From: Desulfuromonadaceae bacterium
GTDB taxonomy: Bacteria > Desulfobacterota > Desulfuromonadia > Desulfuromonadales > SZUA-540
Direction of reading: 5' to 3'
Assembly: GCA_003250235.1 (NCBI GenBank)
Contig: QKGY01000152.1
Span: 1-24,682 of the forward strand
Length of the DNA stretch: 24,682 bases
Of this stretch, positions 1-7,702 are shown one piece after another. Within the stretch, counting starts at the first letter, position 1; every line of letters begins with the position of its first letter. Under the pieces are notes generated by a model, which had not been told where the DNA came from, searched no databases, and worked only from the letters and a program-made list of their open reading frames with translations. The translations under genes and the position numbers were made by a program.

Positions 1-116
1 TTGGTCTGCTCTTTGCCAACGACTTCGATATCGAGTTCGCTGAGGGTGCCGTCTGTGACGATCGCCACCCGGTTCTCTTCGGGGTGGGTGGCATTGATCA
101 ACATCTTTTTGCTCAT
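1..116 (-). CDS. rng: Ribonuclease E/G family protein, N-terminal fragment
   Basis: Only the first 38 codons lie in the window; the gene runs off the left edge. The reverse strand reads MSKKMLINATHPEENRVAIV, then a stretch containing DGTLSELDIE and GKEQT. This is the characteristic opening of the Rne/Rng endoribonucleases, just before their S1 RNA-binding domain. Family members process rRNA and decay mRNA in the cytoplasm. The ATG at 114-116 is preceded on the minus strand by GGAAGG with good spacing. Whether the protein is RNase G-like (short) or RNase E-like (long C-terminal scaffold) cannot be decided from the fragment. It is divergent from the ABC-F gene. Confidence 0.85.
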   Translation of the reverse strand, partial: MSKKMLINATHPEENRVAIVTDGTLSELDIEVVGKEQT

Positions 117-420
117 ACAAATCCTTCCGGCACCCTGCGTTCAGAGGCCTCAATAGGGTTTTCCGCCAGGAGCCGCCGAGCGGGATCACCTCAAGATCTG
201 GGCTTGGGGATCGTTCCGCATCCGGGGCATTTCCTGGGGTTGATGGTTTGGCTATACAAACGGCCCGAGGCCGTAGCGCGTTGTTTGCGGTTTTGCATGA
301 TGGATCAGGATAAACTTTTGTATTATATCAGAGGCGTCTGGTTTTTAATAGAAGAACGTTAAGAATGGTAAGTATTTTTCACGGTTTCAAGCCAGGGTGG
401 CTTGTGATATAAAGGGGCCC
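117..420. other. Divergent intergenic region between rng and the ABC-F gene
   Basis: About 300 bases without a convincing gene. It must hold the outward promoters of rng (minus) and of the ABC-F gene (plus). AT-rich sequence around 305-345 is the likeliest plus-strand promoter area, but I see no pair of -35/-10 boxes with correct spacing. A small perfect inverted repeat, ACGGCC/GGCCGT around CGA, lies at 260-274. A short open frame at 84-362 overlaps the rng start and has no family resemblance. Confidence 0.5.
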
Positions 421-2346
421 ATGCTGCAATTAAGAAATCTTGTCAAAGAATATGGCGGACGCAGGCTTCTTGCCGACGTCAACTGGCACATCCGCCCCGC
501 TGACCGTATAGGGCTGTGCGGGGAAAATGGTGCCGGGAAAACCACCCTCCTGAAAATTCTTGCCGGACGCGTTGCCCCAGATGGCGGCGAGCTTCAGTCG
601 GCCAAGGGGACGACATTCGGCTATCTCCCGCAGGATGGTCTGGAACACCGCGGCCAGAGCCTGTTTGCCGAAGTCCATGGCGCCCTGGACGACCTCGTGC
701 GGATGGAGAAGGAGATGCGCCTGCTTGAGGAATCCATTTCCACCGGTGCGGGGAAGGATGACCTCAGCCGCTATGCCACAGTTCAGGAAACCTTCCGGCA
801 GCGCGGGGGCTATACCATGGAAACCGAGGTGGCCAAGGTGCTGCATGGCCTCGGTTTTGCCGAAACGGACTGGCAGAAGCCCTGCGAAGCCTTCTCGGGC
901 GGCTGGCAGATGCGTATCGCCCTGGCCAAGCTGCTGCTGCAACGTCCCAACCTTCTTCTTCTGGATGAACCGACCAACCATCTCGATCTGCCTGCGCGGG
1001 ACTGGCTGGAAGAGTATCTGGTTCACTATCCCTTTGCCGTTGTTCTGGTCTCCCATGACCGGTTTTTTCTGGATCAGGTAGTCGGTCGGATCGTCGAAGT
1101 CTGGAACGGCCAGCTGACCGAGTATCCGGGAAACTACAGCCGCTATGTCGAGGAGCGTGAGAGGCGCATCGAGGCTTTAATGGAGGCTAAACGCCGGCAG
1201 GATGAAGAGGTCGAGAAGATGGAGGCTTTCATCAGCCGTTTCCGCTATCAGGCGAACAAGGCCTCCCTCGTCCAGAGCCGGGTGAAACAGCTTGAGAAGA
1301 TTGAACGGATTCAGGTGCCTCCGCCCCGCAGGAAAATTGCTTTTCATTTTCCCGACCCGCCAAAAGGGGGACGGATGGTGCTCGAAATGAACAGGGTCAC
1401 CCAGGGCTATGGGGACTTGACGGTACTCGACACGATTGATCTCTGTGTCGAAAAGGGGGATCGGGTTGCTCTTGTCGGCGCCAACGGCGCCGGAAAGTCG
1501 ACCCTAATGCGCCTTCTGGCCGGAGAAGAGTCACCCCGAAGTGGCGAGCGCATCGAAGGGCACAATCTGTCGCTTGCCTATTTTGCACAGGATCAGGCCA
1601 AGGTGCTGGACCCCCAGAAAACAGTTCTTGAGGAAATCACCTCGGCCGCCCCTTTTGACATGGTCCCCCGGGTGCGCGACATCCTCGGCGCATTTCTTTT
1701 CTCGGGAGACGATGTTCACAAGCGCGTCTCTGTGCTTTCCGGGGGGGAGCGCAACCGTCTGGCTCTGGCCATTCTGTTGCTGCGTCCCGCCAACCTGCTG
1801 CTCCTCGACGAGCCGACCAACCACCTCGATCTTCAGTCCAAGCAGGTTCTTCTCGATTCTCTTCGCGGGTATAAGGGGACGCTGGTCTTCGTCTCCCATG
1901 ACCGCTATTTTGTCGATGCCCTGGCAACCCGCGTGGTGGAGATCGGCGGCGGACGGGCGACCTCCTACCTGGGGAACTATGAAGAATTTCTCCGGGCGAA
2001 AGGGGCTCAGGGGGATCTGACCCATTCGGCGCAACGCGTCGAAGTGCTGAAGGGGGCGGAGAGTTTCGAACCTGAGGACAAAGAGGACCGCAAGCGTCAG
2101 CACGAGCAGCGCAAGGAAGCGCAACGGCTGGAGAAAAAGCGCCAGAAAGAGCTCTCCGAGGTGGAAGCGCGCATCGAGACCCTGGAGAACGATCTGGCCG
2201 AGTTGGAACAGGTCATGGCCGACCCTGACCTGTATCAGGACCCGCAGAGATGGCGGGACGTCTCCGCCAGACATCAGGGGCTTCAGGATAAAATCTCCAC
2301 AGAGTACGAACGATGGGAACAACTGCAGCAGTCCGAGTCGGCGTGA
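421..2346 (+). CDS. ABC-F family ATP-binding protein (Uup/YheS-like)
   Basis: Soluble protein of 641 residues with two ABC ATPase domains and no membrane segment, the hallmark of the ABC-F class that acts on ribosomes. Domain 1 has Walker A GENGAGKTT (34-42), signature FSGGW (158-162) and LDEPTNHLD (181-189). Domain 2 has GANGAGKST (353-361), LSGGE (439-443) and LDEPTNHLD (462-470). The charged linker at about 240-300 corresponds to the P-site tRNA-interaction motif. Residues 555-640 form a charged coiled coil with a PDLYQDP-like segment, as in the Uup C-terminal domain. I prefer ATG 421 (MLQLRNLVKEYGG, preceded by AAGGGG) to the in-frame GTG at 397, which lacks a ribosome-binding site. Both ATPase sites look intact. 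Assignment to Uup, YheS or an antibiotic-resistance subgroup is not possible by eye. Confidence 0.93.
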   Translation: MLQLRNLVKEYGGRRLLADVNWHIRPADRIGLCGENGAGKTTLLKILAGRVAPDGGELQSAKGTTFGYLPQDGLEHRGQSLFAEVHGALDDLVRMEKEMRLLEESISTGAGKDDLSRYATVQETFRQRGGYTMETEVAKVLHGLGFAETDWQKPCEAFSGGWQMRIALAKLLLQRPNLLLLDEPTNHLDLPARDWLEEYLVHYPFAVVLVSHDRFFLDQVVGRIVEVWNGQLTEYPGNYSRYVEERERRIEALMEAKRRQDEEVEKMEAFISRFRYQANKASLVQSRVKQLEKIERIQVPPPRRKIAFHFPDPPKGGRMVLEMNRVTQGYGDLTVLDTIDLCVEKGDRVALVGANGAGKSTLMRLLAGEESPRSGERIEGHNLSLAYFAQDQAKVLDPQKTVLEEITSAAPFDMVPRVRDILGAFLFSGDDVHKRVSVLSGGERNRLALAILLLRPANLLLLDEPTNHLDLQSKQVLLDSLRGYKGTLVFVSHDRYFVDALATRVVEIGGGRATSYLGNYEEFLRAKGAQGDLTHSAQRVEVLKGAESFEPEDKEDRKRQHEQRKEAQRLEKKRQKELSEVEARIETLENDLAELEQVMADPDLYQDPQRWRDVSARHQGLQDKISTEYERWEQLQQSESA

Positions 2347-2353
2347 CGGAGGC

Positions 2354-3646
2354 ATGATGACAGGGCGATTTCCCTTTGTGATCACCGTAGCCAGTGAAAA
2401 GGGCGGAGTCGGCAAGACGACCATCGCCACCAATCTGGCGGTCTATCTCAAAGCCCTGCGTGAAGACCTCCCCGTGACCATCGCGTCCTTTGACAACCAC
2501 TTCAGCGTCGACAACATGTTCGCCATCGGTGGCACCTGCGGGACCTCCGTGGCCGAACTTTTTGCCGGTCACCCTGCCTCGGAGCTGGTGCAGCTCGGGG
2601 AATACGGTGTGCAGTTCCTGGCCTCTTCCCGACAATTGTCTCCTCCGGACGACGATCAGGGCCATCTGGCCCATCTTCTCAATACCTCGGGGCTCGAGGG
2701 TGTGCTGATCCTGGATACCCGCCCGATTCTGGATTATTTTACCCGCAGTGCCTTGCTGGCGGCGGATATGGTTCTGGTTCCGGTCAAGGATCGTCCCTCT
2801 CTGGTCAATGCCGCATCGCTGCTGCAGGCTCTTAAACTGGGAGGTGGGGATCGTGACCGGCTCTGGGTGCTGCCCAGCCTTGTCGACGGGCGGTTGCGCC
2901 TTAAGGAAGACATCGGCATTCGCGACTTCCTGGTGGCTTCGGCCCAGGAGCGCGGCTATCAGGTTCTCGATACCTATATTTCCAAAAGTCCCAAGGTGGA
3001 AAGCCTCGCCACCAACCTGAGCAGCCGCGTCTATCCGGTGCTCACCCATGCCCGGTCGACGGCGGTTCATACCCAGTTCAGGGATCTGGCCGATTTTGTC
3101 CTTCAAAAGCTGGACGAGGGGCGAGAACCCTCCGCGTTGCGTCGGGTGCGGCCTCTTACCGACACGACGATGCCTCCGGGGCTTGGCAGGCGCCTGGTGG
3201 GCGAATGCCCCCTTTGCGGAATCCCTGCGGAAGGTTCCGATCCGGGATATTTTCATGATCTGCGCAGCCGTCGTCAGGGTTTTTTTCACCTCGCCTGTCT
3301 CGGCAAACTTGTGGACGGGGGGATGCTAGATCCTCTCCCCGCGTCGGGAATCCTGGTGGTGCGTTTTGGCGAAGAGGATTTTTTGATGGAGGATTTCTCT
3401 CTGGAGGCCAGCCTTTTTACCCTGTCCGGTGACGAGAGCGCCTCGGATCGGATCCGCTTCGAGCGGCCGGAGCCGCTGAGTGATTTTCTCCAGGCGATGA
3501 CCGGCAGGCCTCCGTCAGAGCTGTACCGTGAGACCCTGTTGCTGTTCTGGGGAGAATCGCCTGCTTCCGGCTATCTGTCACGGGAAGGGCGACGGCATCT
3601 TGCCGGTTTGCGACGCCGGGTAATGCGGGAAATCGCACTGCGTTAG
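2354..3646 (+). CDS. ParA/MinD-like ATPase with C-terminal C2HC zinc-knuckle-like region
   Basis: Protein of 430 residues. The N-terminal half is a deviant-Walker P-loop ATPase: KGGVGKTT at 16-23, with the signature lysine K16 and the catalytic-type K21, a switch-like SFDNHFS at about 45-51 and a hydrophobic LILD strand ending at D121. Such ATPases position DNA, proteins or flagella by ATP-dependent dimerisation. The C-terminal 150 residues are not typical of ParA: they hold CPLC (285-288) and HLAC (312-315), a possible C2HC metal site, followed by about 115 residues I do not recognise. It starts 8 bases after the ABC-F stop behind CGGAGG, so it is probably co-transcribed. No ParB partner or parS-like repeat is visible, which argues against plasmid or chromosome partitioning. 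Cargo is unknown. Confidence 0.8.
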   Translation: MMTGRFPFVITVASEKGGVGKTTIATNLAVYLKALREDLPVTIASFDNHFSVDNMFAIGGTCGTSVAELFAGHPASELVQLGEYGVQFLASSRQLSPPDDDQGHLAHLLNTSGLEGVLILDTRPILDYFTRSALLAADMVLVPVKDRPSLVNAASLLQALKLGGGDRDRLWVLPSLVDGRLRLKEDIGIRDFLVASAQERGYQVLDTYISKSPKVESLATNLSSRVYPVLTHARSTAVHTQFRDLADFVLQKLDEGREPSALRRVRPLTDTTMPPGLGRRLVGECPLCGIPAEGSDPGYFHDLRSRRQGFFHLACLGKLVDGGMLDPLPASGILVVRFGEEDFLMEDFSLEASLFTLSGDESASDRIRFERPEPLSDFLQAMTGRPPSELYRETLLLFWGESPASGYLSREGRRHLAGLRRRVMREIALR

Positions 3647-3662
3647 CTGCAAAGGAGGGGAC

Positions 3663-4652
3663 GTGGACTTTGTGACATTCAAGGATCTCATGCGGCTTTC
3701 CCACGGGTTTCAGGCGGCCAGGGTGTTTCTCTCGGCGGTGGAGCTCGATCTCTTTACGGCGTTGCAGAACGGCGGAACAGTGTCTCAACTTGCCGAACAA
3801 CGCCACCTGAGCCCCCGCCCCTTGACCCTGACGCTCAATGCCCTTGTCGCCATGGGACTTCTGCACCATGAGAACGGCATGTATCGCAATGCCCCCATTG
3901 TCGAGGAAAACCTGGTCATGGGGAAAGGCGGGTATCGCGGCCATATTTTCAGGCATATCAGTCACTGCTGGCCGGCGTGGAGTTCTCTCTCCGATGTTCT
4001 CGCCGGGAAGGAGCAGGCGCCTGAGCGGGATTCCCTTGGACAGGGCGACGTCAGAAACCGGGACTTTATTCTGGGGATGGAGAATGTCACCCGGGAGCTG
4101 GCTCCTTACGTCGTGGACACACTGGCGCTGGAGAACCCCGCAGTCCTTCTCGATGTGGGCGGCGGACCCGGAACCTATGCCGAAGCGTTTCTGAGACGTT
4201 ACCCTTCTTTGAAGGAAGTACGGGTTTTCGATCTTCCCGAGACCGTGGCGTTGGGCAAAGAAAACCTGGGAGATCGGGGTCAACAGGCCCCGATCCGCTG
4301 GATCGCGGGGGATTTTTTTCGGGATTCTCTGGGGAGCGGAACCGATATCGTCTGGATGTCCCAGGTGTTTCACTCTCTGGACGAGGCCGGTTGTCGCATG
4401 CTGATCGGCAAGGCGTTTGATGCCTTGAATCGGAATGGGGAGCTGATCGTCCACGAATTTCTGCTCGACGACGATCGCACGGGACCTCTTCGACCGGCCC
4501 TGTTCGCCGTTCATATGCTGGTTTTGACGGGGGTGGGAAGGACCTACTCCGGCGGGGAACTCGGCCGATGGATGGAGGAAGCCGGTTTTACCCGGGTGCG
4601 TGTCGAGAAGGTCAGCGACGATACGTCGGTGGTGCGGGGAATAAAGTCTTGA
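3663..4652 (+). CDS. SAM-dependent O-methyltransferase family protein
   Basis: Protein of 329 residues with the two-part layout of plant/bacterial small-molecule O-methyltransferases. A winged-helix dimerisation domain (about 8-85) is followed by a Rossmann SAM-binding domain with motif I LLDVGGGPG (162-170), an acidic residue closing strand beta-2 (FDLPE, 189-193), and a GDFF segment (216-219). The general-base His expected in this class may be H237 in the QVFHSLD stretch, but this is uncertain. GTG 3663 is the start because AGGAGG lies just upstream with ideal spacing. It begins 16 bases after the ParA-like gene and probably belongs to the same transcript. The substrate cannot be inferred; the neighbours do not form a recognisable biosynthetic cluster. 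Confidence 0.82.
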   Translation: MDFVTFKDLMRLSHGFQAARVFLSAVELDLFTALQNGGTVSQLAEQRHLSPRPLTLTLNALVAMGLLHHENGMYRNAPIVEENLVMGKGGYRGHIFRHISHCWPAWSSLSDVLAGKEQAPERDSLGQGDVRNRDFILGMENVTRELAPYVVDTLALENPAVLLDVGGGPGTYAEAFLRRYPSLKEVRVFDLPETVALGKENLGDRGQQAPIRWIAGDFFRDSLGSGTDIVWMSQVFHSLDEAGCRMLIGKAFDALNRNGELIVHEFLLDDDRTGPLRPALFAVHMLVLTGVGRTYSGGELGRWMEEAGFTRVRVEKVSDDTSVVRGIKS

Positions 4653-4685
4653 CGGCCGACGTTTTCATTTCAGGTGTCTCTTTTG

Positions 4686-4712
4686 TTGACAAGCGGGAAA
4701 GAATCCATTAAT
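4686..4712 (+). promoter_or_regulatory. Possible sigma-70 promoter upstream of the DUF4388-like gene
   Basis: A perfect -35 box TTGACA (4686-4691) is followed 15 bases later by ATTAAT (4707-4712), a 4/6 match to the -10 consensus. The spacer is short, so the call is weak. It would give an independent promoter for the downstream pair of genes. Confidence 0.3.
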
Positions 4713-4749
4713 CAGAAACCGATCTGTTTCGTATAACCGAGGGAATTTC

Positions 4750-5691
4750 ATGATACTTCTTCCGAGAGGAAACCCGGTCAAGGAAAAACTCAATCCCGCC
4801 AAAGTCAATCTGCCCGACGCTCTGGGAAAGCTGCATACCGGTCATTTTACCGGATACCTGCGTTTTGAGACCCGACAGGGGACGGGGATTCTGATCTTCC
4901 ACCAGGGGAAAATGATCAGCGCGCTTTTCTCCGCAGACGGGGTGCATCTTACGGGATATGAGGCCATCGGGCGGATTTTCAGCCATTCGGTCGCCGGCAA
5001 TACCAGTCTGGACATCTACCGCCTGTCCACGGAACTGGCCATGGGGATCCATGCTCTGCTGCACGGCGATGTTCTCTACCGCGGCCAGGCTCTCAAGCTG
5101 ATGGATATCCGGGTACTGCTGGGCAGTCTGAAGGAAGACGCCATTACCGGATGTCTGCGCATTTACACCGATGATCGCGTCGCCCTTATTTTTTACCGCG
5201 AAGGCAAGCCCCTGGGATTTTTTCATGATGGTTCCAAGGATCTGGAAACAACGGCGGATACCTCCATGTCCGTAGCCAAACTCCCCGGGGCCAAGGTGGA
5301 CGTGCTGACCACCAACGTGGCGGACGAATCCTCTCTGCAGGACCTGATGGATGCCGGACAACTGACGGCGATCTGGCAACTGGTGCAGGCCGAGGCCGCA
5401 CGGCATCAGAAAAAAAGCGAGAGCGGTCGTGCCGTCCCCGGCACCAGCAGCGAACGGCGCAAGAGCCTCCTCATTTATCTGCAGGGGGTTGCCGAGCAGC
5501 ACATTGGCAATATCGGGATCTATCTGGTGGAAAAAGAATTTGACGATCTGGTTCTTGGCTCCGAAACGTCGTTGCAGGCCTTTTTCGCCAATCTGACCAA
5601 GGCCGCCAAGCTCGTTGCCGGGCCCAAAAAGGTCGATGTCATGCTGGGCGAGATGCGCAAGGGTATTCAGGCGACGCTCAACGGGCGTTAA
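4750..5691 (+). CDS. Duplicated DUF4388 (PATAN-like) domain protein
   Basis: Protein of 313 residues without signal peptide or membrane segment. Two similar units are visible: residues 21-92, opening LPDALGKLHTGHFTGYLRF and continuing ILIFHQGKMISALF; and 119-188, opening IRVLLGSLKEDAITGCLRI and continuing ALIFYREGKPLGFFHDG. This pattern (L.GSL..G..TG.L.., then a strand ending F..G.i..a) is that of the DUF4388/PATAN fold, which is common in deltaproteobacteria and linked to two-component and gliding-type regulation. The remaining C-terminal 120 residues are helical and unassigned. ATG 4750 has GAGGGA at proper distance. It sits 97 bases after the methyltransferase and 77 before a membrane protein. 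The function is unknown; the family link is from pattern recognition. Confidence 0.65.
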   Translation: MILLPRGNPVKEKLNPAKVNLPDALGKLHTGHFTGYLRFETRQGTGILIFHQGKMISALFSADGVHLTGYEAIGRIFSHSVAGNTSLDIYRLSTELAMGIHALLHGDVLYRGQALKLMDIRVLLGSLKEDAITGCLRIYTDDRVALIFYREGKPLGFFHDGSKDLETTADTSMSVAKLPGAKVDVLTTNVADESSLQDLMDAGQLTAIWQLVQAEAARHQKKSESGRAVPGTSSERRKSLLIYLQGVAEQHIGNIGIYLVEKEFDDLVLGSETSLQAFFANLTKAAKLVAGPKKVDVMLGEMRKGIQATLNGR

Positions 5692-5756
5692 CGTTCTGAA
5701 ACGGCCCGGTGGAGAGCGACTCTTCGGGCTGATTGTTTTATAAATGAATATGTGAT

Positions 5757-5764
5757 GAGGTGAT
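5757..5764 (+). promoter_or_regulatory. Ribosome-binding site fixing the start of the membrane protein
   Basis: GAGGTGAT is fully complementary to the anti-Shine-Dalgarno tail and lies 4 bases before ATG 5769. This rules out the alternative GTG at 5760, which lies inside the site itself. Confidence 0.7.
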
Positions 5765-5768
5765 TGTT

Positions 5769-6476
5769 ATGCTATGGCAGACTCTGTCTTTTGACTGGGG
5801 CGTGGCCCAGGTCCTTCTCTGGGCCGTCGCGGGTCTTATGTCCTTCTATTTCAGCTTCGGAAGCGGACGTGTATGGACCAGTATTGCCGTCGGGTTTTTC
5901 CTGGTCCTGCTCAGCGAGGTCATTCCTCAGGCGGCCCCCTTTTTTCCCCGATTGGATATCCCTCAGGTCGAGGCCATGGGGTACATTGTCAGTACCCTGG
6001 CTATCCTGGTCATGACCCATGGGTTTCAGGAGTATTACGTTTTTTCGCGAACATTTGAGATGAACGGCAGACGGCGCTATGTCTATCTGGGGGTTTTGGC
6101 CGTGATTCTGGCGTCTGTCGTCTTTATCCTGATCAATCCGGTCCCTGACCGGGAAACTCTGAAAATTATCCGCATTGTCGGATACAGCAACTGGGTGTTT
6201 CTCTCCCTGATTAACGTGGATATGATCCGCAAGATTCATGTTCAGGTGGCCGGAAGCCCTATCAGCCGAGGGTTCATAGGCTTTCTGCTCGTGTTTTTCT
6301 TCTTTTTCCTCTGGAAAGGTTCGGCCCTGTACCTGGAGGTTTACCACCTGGACCTTCTGGCTGAGCAGTATACCGTCCGCTATATGGTGTCGATGTGGGT
6401 CGGTAACATCGGCAATATTCTCGCCAGCCTTTCTGTCGGTGGGACGTTTCTGGTGCTGGCCAGAGCGTTGCGCTGA
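5769..6476 (+). CDS. Seven-helix integral membrane protein, function unknown
   Basis: Protein of 235 residues made almost entirely of hydrophobic helices. Seven segments can be counted: roughly residues 10-30, 35-57, 65-88, 101-120, 132-152, 171-195 and 203-230. The N terminus is likely outside and the C terminus cytoplasmic, ending in Arg-rich ARALR. I recognise no catalytic motif, and there is no Schiff-base lysine pattern that would support a rhodopsin call. It follows the DUF4388-like gene by 77 bases on the same strand, which suggests a sensory or signalling membrane partner, but this is only inference. The gene ends at a strong terminator. Confidence 0.7.
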   Translation: MLWQTLSFDWGVAQVLLWAVAGLMSFYFSFGSGRVWTSIAVGFFLVLLSEVIPQAAPFFPRLDIPQVEAMGYIVSTLAILVMTHGFQEYYVFSRTFEMNGRRRYVYLGVLAVILASVVFILINPVPDRETLKIIRIVGYSNWVFLSLINVDMIRKIHVQVAGSPISRGFIGFLLVFFFFFLWKGSALYLEVYHLDLLAEQYTVRYMVSMWVGNIGNILASLSVGGTFLVLARALR

Positions 6477-6505
6477 TTAGACTGCCAGATGACGATCGGA
6501 AATGG

Positions 6506-6540
6506 CAAAGCCCCCGTCTTCTCGGAAGACGGGGGCTTTG
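6506..6540. terminator. Bidirectional intrinsic terminator between convergent genes
   Basis: Perfect 15-base arms, CAAAGCCCCCGTCTT (6506-6520) and its complement (6526-6540), around a 5-base loop. It lies 29 bases after the membrane-protein stop and 24 bases before the stop of the convergent OmpA-family gene. It has a short T-containing tail (CTTTGTTCGTT). Confidence 0.85.
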
Positions 6541-6564
6541 TTCGTTGCAGGGGCGGATGCTTTG

Positions 6565-7461
6565 TTACTGAGGCAGTTGGCCTTCTTTGGGAACCAGGAC
6601 AATCTGGATACGGCGATTCTGCGCCCGGCCTTCGGCCGTTGCGTTGTCGGCAACGGGACGGAATTCTCCGTATCCGCAGGCTGCCAGAGCGCTGCCTGAA
6701 ATCCCCACGTCTTTCTGGAGAAAGCGGACGACATTGGTGGCCCTGGCCGTAGAAAGCTCCCAGTTGCTGGGGAAGACGTCTTTCAGGCGGGAGCTGATGG
6801 GGACGTTGTCTGTATGTCCCTCGACACGGATGTCTTTGTCGCTGGCCTCTTTCAGGACATCGCCGACCCTTTTGAGCACCGCGAGCCCATTTTTTTTGAT
6901 GTCCGCCTTTCCCGAATCGAAAAGGATGCGCTCCACCATGTTGACCGTCAGTTTTCCCTGCAGTTCGGAGATGGTGATCTCCCCGCGGGATATCTCCTCT
7001 TCCATGTTGTCGACCAGTTTGTCGTAGGTGCTTTTCAGCTGAGCCAGACGGGCTTCCCGGGCAATTTTTTCCTGTTCCAGTTCCTGGGTCAGCTCCCGGT
7101 TGGCGGTTTCAAGACGATCGATGTCCTGACGCATCTGGGTCATGGCGGCGCCGGCTTCCGCGTTTCGCGCAGACAAGATGGAGTCCATGCGATCCAGGTC
7201 GGCACGGGCCCTTACGAGATCATCCTGCAGGGCGGCATTCTGTTGCCGAGACTCTTCAAGTTTTTTGTCCAGTTCATCGTTGTAGGTGACAAGATCCCCG
7301 TTTACCCGCAGAAGGGACTGATAGTCCGTTTCAAGCCCTTCAATGCTTGATGCGAGGACATCCGCCTGGTCGGCTTTGCGCTGATAGGTTGCTTTGCTGA
7401 CACAGCCGGAAAACAACAATGGAAAGATGCATGCCAGAATGACGAAGACAGGTGATTTCAC
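6565..7461 (-). CDS. OmpA-family lipoprotein with coiled coil (peptidoglycan-binding)
   Basis: Protein of 298 residues. The N terminus is a lipoprotein signal: a positively charged start, a hydrophobic core and lipobox LFSGC with Cys20. Residues about 26-170 are a long heptad-rich coiled coil. Residues about 178-290 are an OmpA C-terminal domain with the LFDSG strand, the GHTDN motif and AQNRRIQI, the peptidoglycan-binding signature. The protein should be anchored to a membrane by lipid and reach the cell wall, like Pal or MotB-type domains, with the coiled coil as spacer. The start is GTG (7459-7461) with AAAAGGA upstream on the minus strand. It stands alone, divergent from nadC. Not enough is visible to name it Pal; the coiled coil is much longer than in Pal. 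Confidence 0.88.
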   Translation of the reverse strand: MKSPVFVILACIFPLLFSGCVSKATYQRKADQADVLASSIEGLETDYQSLLRVNGDLVTYNDELDKKLEESRQQNAALQDDLVRARADLDRMDSILSARNAEAGAAMTQMRQDIDRLETANRELTQELEQEKIAREARLAQLKSTYDKLVDNMEEEISRGEITISELQGKLTVNMVERILFDSGKADIKKNGLAVLKRVGDVLKEASDKDIRVEGHTDNVPISSRLKDVFPSNWELSTARATNVVRFLQKDVGISGSALAACGYGEFRPVADNATAEGRAQNRRIQIVLVPKEGQLPQ

Positions 7462-7533
7462 GATGACAGGTCCTTTTCACGGTTTGTTGCTGACGGGATA
7501 CGGCCGGAGTACGGTTGGCGCCGGCCCTTTTGT

Positions 7534-7558
7534 GTCTCGATGCTCGCCGCATCGAGAC
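7534..7558. repeat. Perfect 10-bp stem-loop in the ompA-like leader
   Basis: GTCTCGATGC (7534-7543) and its exact complement (7549-7558) flank a 5-base loop. It lies 73 bases upstream of the OmpA-family start, inside its probable 5' untranslated region. It is not followed by a T tract in either direction, so it is unlikely to be an ordinary terminator. Confidence 0.6.
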
Positions 7559-7581
7559 CCTTTCCAGACGTTGGAGCTCCG

Positions 7582-7610
7582 AGGATAACATCTAAAGATG
7601 TAAAGGTAAA
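7582..7610 (-). promoter_or_regulatory. Possible promoter and palindromic operator of the OmpA-family gene
   Basis: On the minus strand, TTTACC (7605-7610) and TATCCT (7582-7587) are separated by exactly 17 bases, 4/6 matches to both sigma-70 boxes. The spacer is almost filled by a perfect palindrome, ACATCT-AA-AGATGT (7588-7601). A palindrome between -35 and -10 is a classic repressor or MerR-type activator position. Box matches are modest, so this is a candidate only. Confidence 0.35.
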
Positions 7611-7638
7611 TTCCTGTATTTCACGTCGGGCTTTTCAG

Positions 7639-7668
7639 TTGCGAGGCCTTGGATAACTATGTTATAAA
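7639..7668 (+). promoter_or_regulatory. Probable sigma-70 promoter of nadC-birA-coaX
   Basis: TTGCGA (7639-7644) and TATAAA (7663-7668) with an 18-base spacer are 4/6 and 5/6 matches to consensus. They lie 35 bases before the nadC ATG. The expected transcript start is near 7675. Confidence 0.5.
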
Positions 7669-7702
7669 AAATGGGTTTTCAATATGTTACGCAGGAGAAG
7701 CT

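Noticed and set aside
2354..3646. Plasmid-type partition system
   Set aside because: Only a ParA-like ATPase is present; there is no ParB gene, no parS-like repeats and no mobile-element signs around it.
7649..7702. Longer NadC starting at ATG 7649
   Set aside because: The start overlaps the predicted promoter, and ATG 7703 has AGGAGA and gives the normal NadC N terminus.
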